NCBI GenBank assembly: GCA_963844055.1
Contig: CAWJMN010000002.1
Location: forward strand, 124,001 to 188,000
Source: CAWJMN01 sp963844055
GTDB taxonomy: Bacteria > Planctomycetota > Planctomycetia > Pirellulales > Pirellulaceae
Direction: 5' to 3'
DNA: 64,000 nucleotides
Below are positions 62,467 through 64,000 of this stretch, piece by piece (position 1 is the stretch's first letter; each line of letters opens with the position of its first letter). Below the pieces are notes generated by a model. The model was not told where the DNA came from and did not search any database. It saw only the letters and a program-made list of their open reading frames with translations. The position numbers and the translations under genes were made by a program.

Positions 62467-64000
62467 TCACGCTGGCAAAGCCTTTTCGGCCCTGCCTCGG
62501 CGACCAACCGCAGCCAAACTAAATATAAGCGGATAGAGTCTCTCATAGTACCACAGTTTTGCAAAGTAAAACCCAATCGGTGCTGCCCGCCAATGGTCCC
62601 CTGCCTCAACCACACTACAAATTGCCGCAAGTCCTTTATCATAAGCAACTTGCATCACAGAACTCGATTCAGGGAAAAGTCCTAGCACTTCACTCGCCAG
62701 GGCCGTCTCTTCGAGGCTCGTACCAAATGTCCCGTCCGGCTTTTGTTGACGCACTAGCCAGTCTGCCCCCTTCAAAACACGGGGGTCGGAAAGAAGATTC
62801 CGTTCGGCACACATCTTTAATACTTTGGCGGTTCCATAGATTGGGTTTTCTTCCTCGGGATCATCTTGATTGCCAAACCACAACGGCAGCCAACTTCCAT
62901 CGGCCCGTTGGCCACGCCAAATATAAGCCTCGCCCCGCGAAATACTGTTTGCGTATCGACGATCTTGGGACGCCAAAGGCTGCCAGGCATGCAAAGCCCG
63001 CAGTGCATGAGCGGTTAAGTCGATCCCGCTTCGATCAAACGGAAGTGTGCCAAACCCTCGACAAAACGTGGGCCAGCCGCCATCGCGGTTTTGCAGCCCA
63101 TACAACCAGTCGATGGCCTGCTTCGCGGAAACGGAAATTCGCTCGCGACTTGCTTTTACTTCTGAACTTGCCGCATCCCCCAAGCGCGCTAGGGAGCGAT
63201 CCCACGCCGCCAGTGCCAATAGTGCCCCCGGAGTATCGTCCGCATCAGGAACCGCGCCCGAAAGATCAGTCCACCCAAAACCGCCTGGATCCGCGCCGGT
63301 AAAAGGATGCCGCTTTTGGTGCTGACAACGAAGTAGCCAGTCCAGCACCTGCGGACCAAGCAACGCAACAACCTCCTCGTTCACATCATCCAGCGCATTG
63401 ATGGAAAGGGTCGTCACCCAAGTGGCAAGATTTGTATCAATCGGCCAACTGCCGTCGGGACGAATCGAGTCTCGCAGGAAGCGAACACCATCGAGGACGA
63501 CCGGATGATCAATTTTCCCCATCGATGCCAAGCTCATCAGTACGAAGCTGGTCAGCGGCGTCGCCTCCAAATACCCGCCACTTTCTGGCTGCATTCCCTG
63601 CAATACTCGCAGACTTTTAGGAATGGCGGCCGCCCGAATGCCGCGAATGATGGGGTTCCAGGGCTTCACATGAAAGTAGTGTGCTTGGCCAATCGCCACC
63701 AAGGCCGGAATTGCATAGCTAACCACCGGCATGTTGACGAACCGGTACCAAGACTGCGGCACACACGCCAGTTCAAACGGCAACGCAGGGATCTCTCGCC
63801 AAGAGACCAGGCCGGCCAAAGCACAGTTCGTCAAAATGGGAACAACAAACGTTTTGTCTTTTCCATAGCGAGCCTTAAGCCCACGAATATGCCCTTGCCG
63901 ATTTACGTAGGCATTCGCCTTCAGCAAGATCTCCGAGCTGTTTTCGATTTTGGCAAGTGTTAGCGCCGCAACCACCAGCATGGTCGTTGCAATGTTGGAA
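62467..64000 (-). CDS. Squalene-hopene-type cyclase, 5' end outside the window
   Basis: This class II terpene cyclase is cut by the right edge; 510 residues from the C-terminus are visible. The catalytic acid motif is AVPDADDTPGAL (D-x-D-D-T). QW-type repeats are seen (RDGGWPTFCRGFGTLPFDRS; ADGSWLPLWFGNQ; PDGTFG). The reading frame continues through the window edge without a stop, so an ATG at 63981 is probably internal. Squalene-hopene cyclases make hopanoids in the cytoplasmic membrane; related enzymes act on other polyprenyls. It is followed on the same strand by the DUF116-prenyl synthase after 131 bp. Confidence 0.87.
   Translation of the reverse strand, partial: SNIATTMLVVAALTLAKIENSSEILLKANAYVNRQGHIRGLKARYGKDKTFVVPILTNCALAGLVSWREIPALPFELACVPQSWYRFVNMPVVSYAIPALVAIGQAHYFHVKPWNPIIRGIRAAAIPKSLRVLQGMQPESGGYLEATPLTSFVLMSLASMGKIDHPVVLDGVRFLRDSIRPDGSWPIDTNLATWVTTLSINALDDVNEEVVALLGPQVLDWLLRCQHQKRHPFTGADPGGFGWTDLSGAVPDADDTPGALLALAAWDRSLARLGDAASSEVKASRERISVSAKQAIDWLYGLQNRDGGWPTFCRGFGTLPFDRSGIDLTAHALRALHAWQPLASQDRRYANSISRGEAYIWRGQRADGSWLPLWFGNQDDPEEENPIYGTAKVLKMCAERNLLSDPRVLKGADWLVRQQKPDGTFGTSLEETALASEVLGLFPESSSVMQVAYDKGLAAICSVVEAGDHWRAAPIGFYFAKLWYYERLYPLIFSLAAVGRRGRAEKALPA

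Noticed and set aside
1..64000. CRISPR arrays, insertion sequences, prophage genes or toxin-antitoxin pairs
   Set aside because: No regularly spaced repeats, transposase genes or phage genes were seen; the only recombinase is a housekeeping XerC/D-type enzyme.

Overview
This 64 kb window is a gene-dense bacterial chromosome segment that looks like Planctomycetota, most likely order Pirellulales. The evidence is a giant secreted propeller/HEAT/c-type cytochrome protein next to an SGNH-fold protein, a twin-arginine DUF1501 protein, a DUF116-polyprenyl synthase fusion beside a squalene-hopene-type cyclase, an MFS transporter with Ala/Lys-rich loop inserts, and many short operons and singletons on both strands. 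No rRNA, tRNA, CRISPR array or insertion sequence is visible. The assignment rests on gene families, not on a marker comparison.

Layout. 1-890: 5' part of an amino-acid permease running off the left edge. 1241-6859: glycine cleavage block gcvT-gcvH-gcvPA-gcvPB, then a lipoate/octanoate ligase-family gene that probably lipoylates GcvH. 7219-10237: FHA-domain protein, ECF sigma factor with an overlapping zinc-finger anti-sigma, and a small Arg-rich protein. 10382-11633: di-haem cytochrome c peroxidase with a frameshift. 12026-15960: TPR lipoprotein, then serC and serA, which with gcv form a serine/glycine/C1 theme. 16053-22133: sigma-54-type response regulator, NarL-type regulator, XerC/D recombinase, conserved small protein, lipoprotein, BshB1-like deacetylase. 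22415-29948: ROK kinase, lepA, a frameshifted membrane-anchored NlpC/P60-like protein, about 900 bp without a gene, a radical SAM enzyme, gap. 30108-38186: a gene remnant, rlmN, a deoxyribosyltransferase-like gene, M20 peptidase, BFD-like ferredoxin, a Lys-rich protein, TSUP transporter, aspS, miaA. 38387-42510: hisE, hisG, panD, a glycosyltransferase, and a protein with possible DNA-binding modules. 43287-52445: a Gly/Tyr-rich secreted protein, DUF1501 protein, split GspF, the giant cytochrome protein and an SGNH-fold protein. 52710-56516: MASE1-PAS sensor kinase (frameshifted) with an overlapping FixJ-like regulator. 56937-64000: gluQ (frameshifted), MFS transporter, and a minus-strand isoprenoid group of squalene-hopene-type cyclase, DUF116-polyprenyl synthase and a chorismate-lyase-like gene.

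Two themes stand out. First, five genes are each broken by a single-base indel, four of them at short homopolymers. That points either to sequencing error or to decay, and the translations should be treated with care. Second, the terminal isoprenoid group joins a fused DUF116-prenyl synthase by a TAATG overlap to a chorismate-lyase-like protein, which suggests an undescribed branch making a prenylated aromatic or quinone-like compound. That idea is inference.
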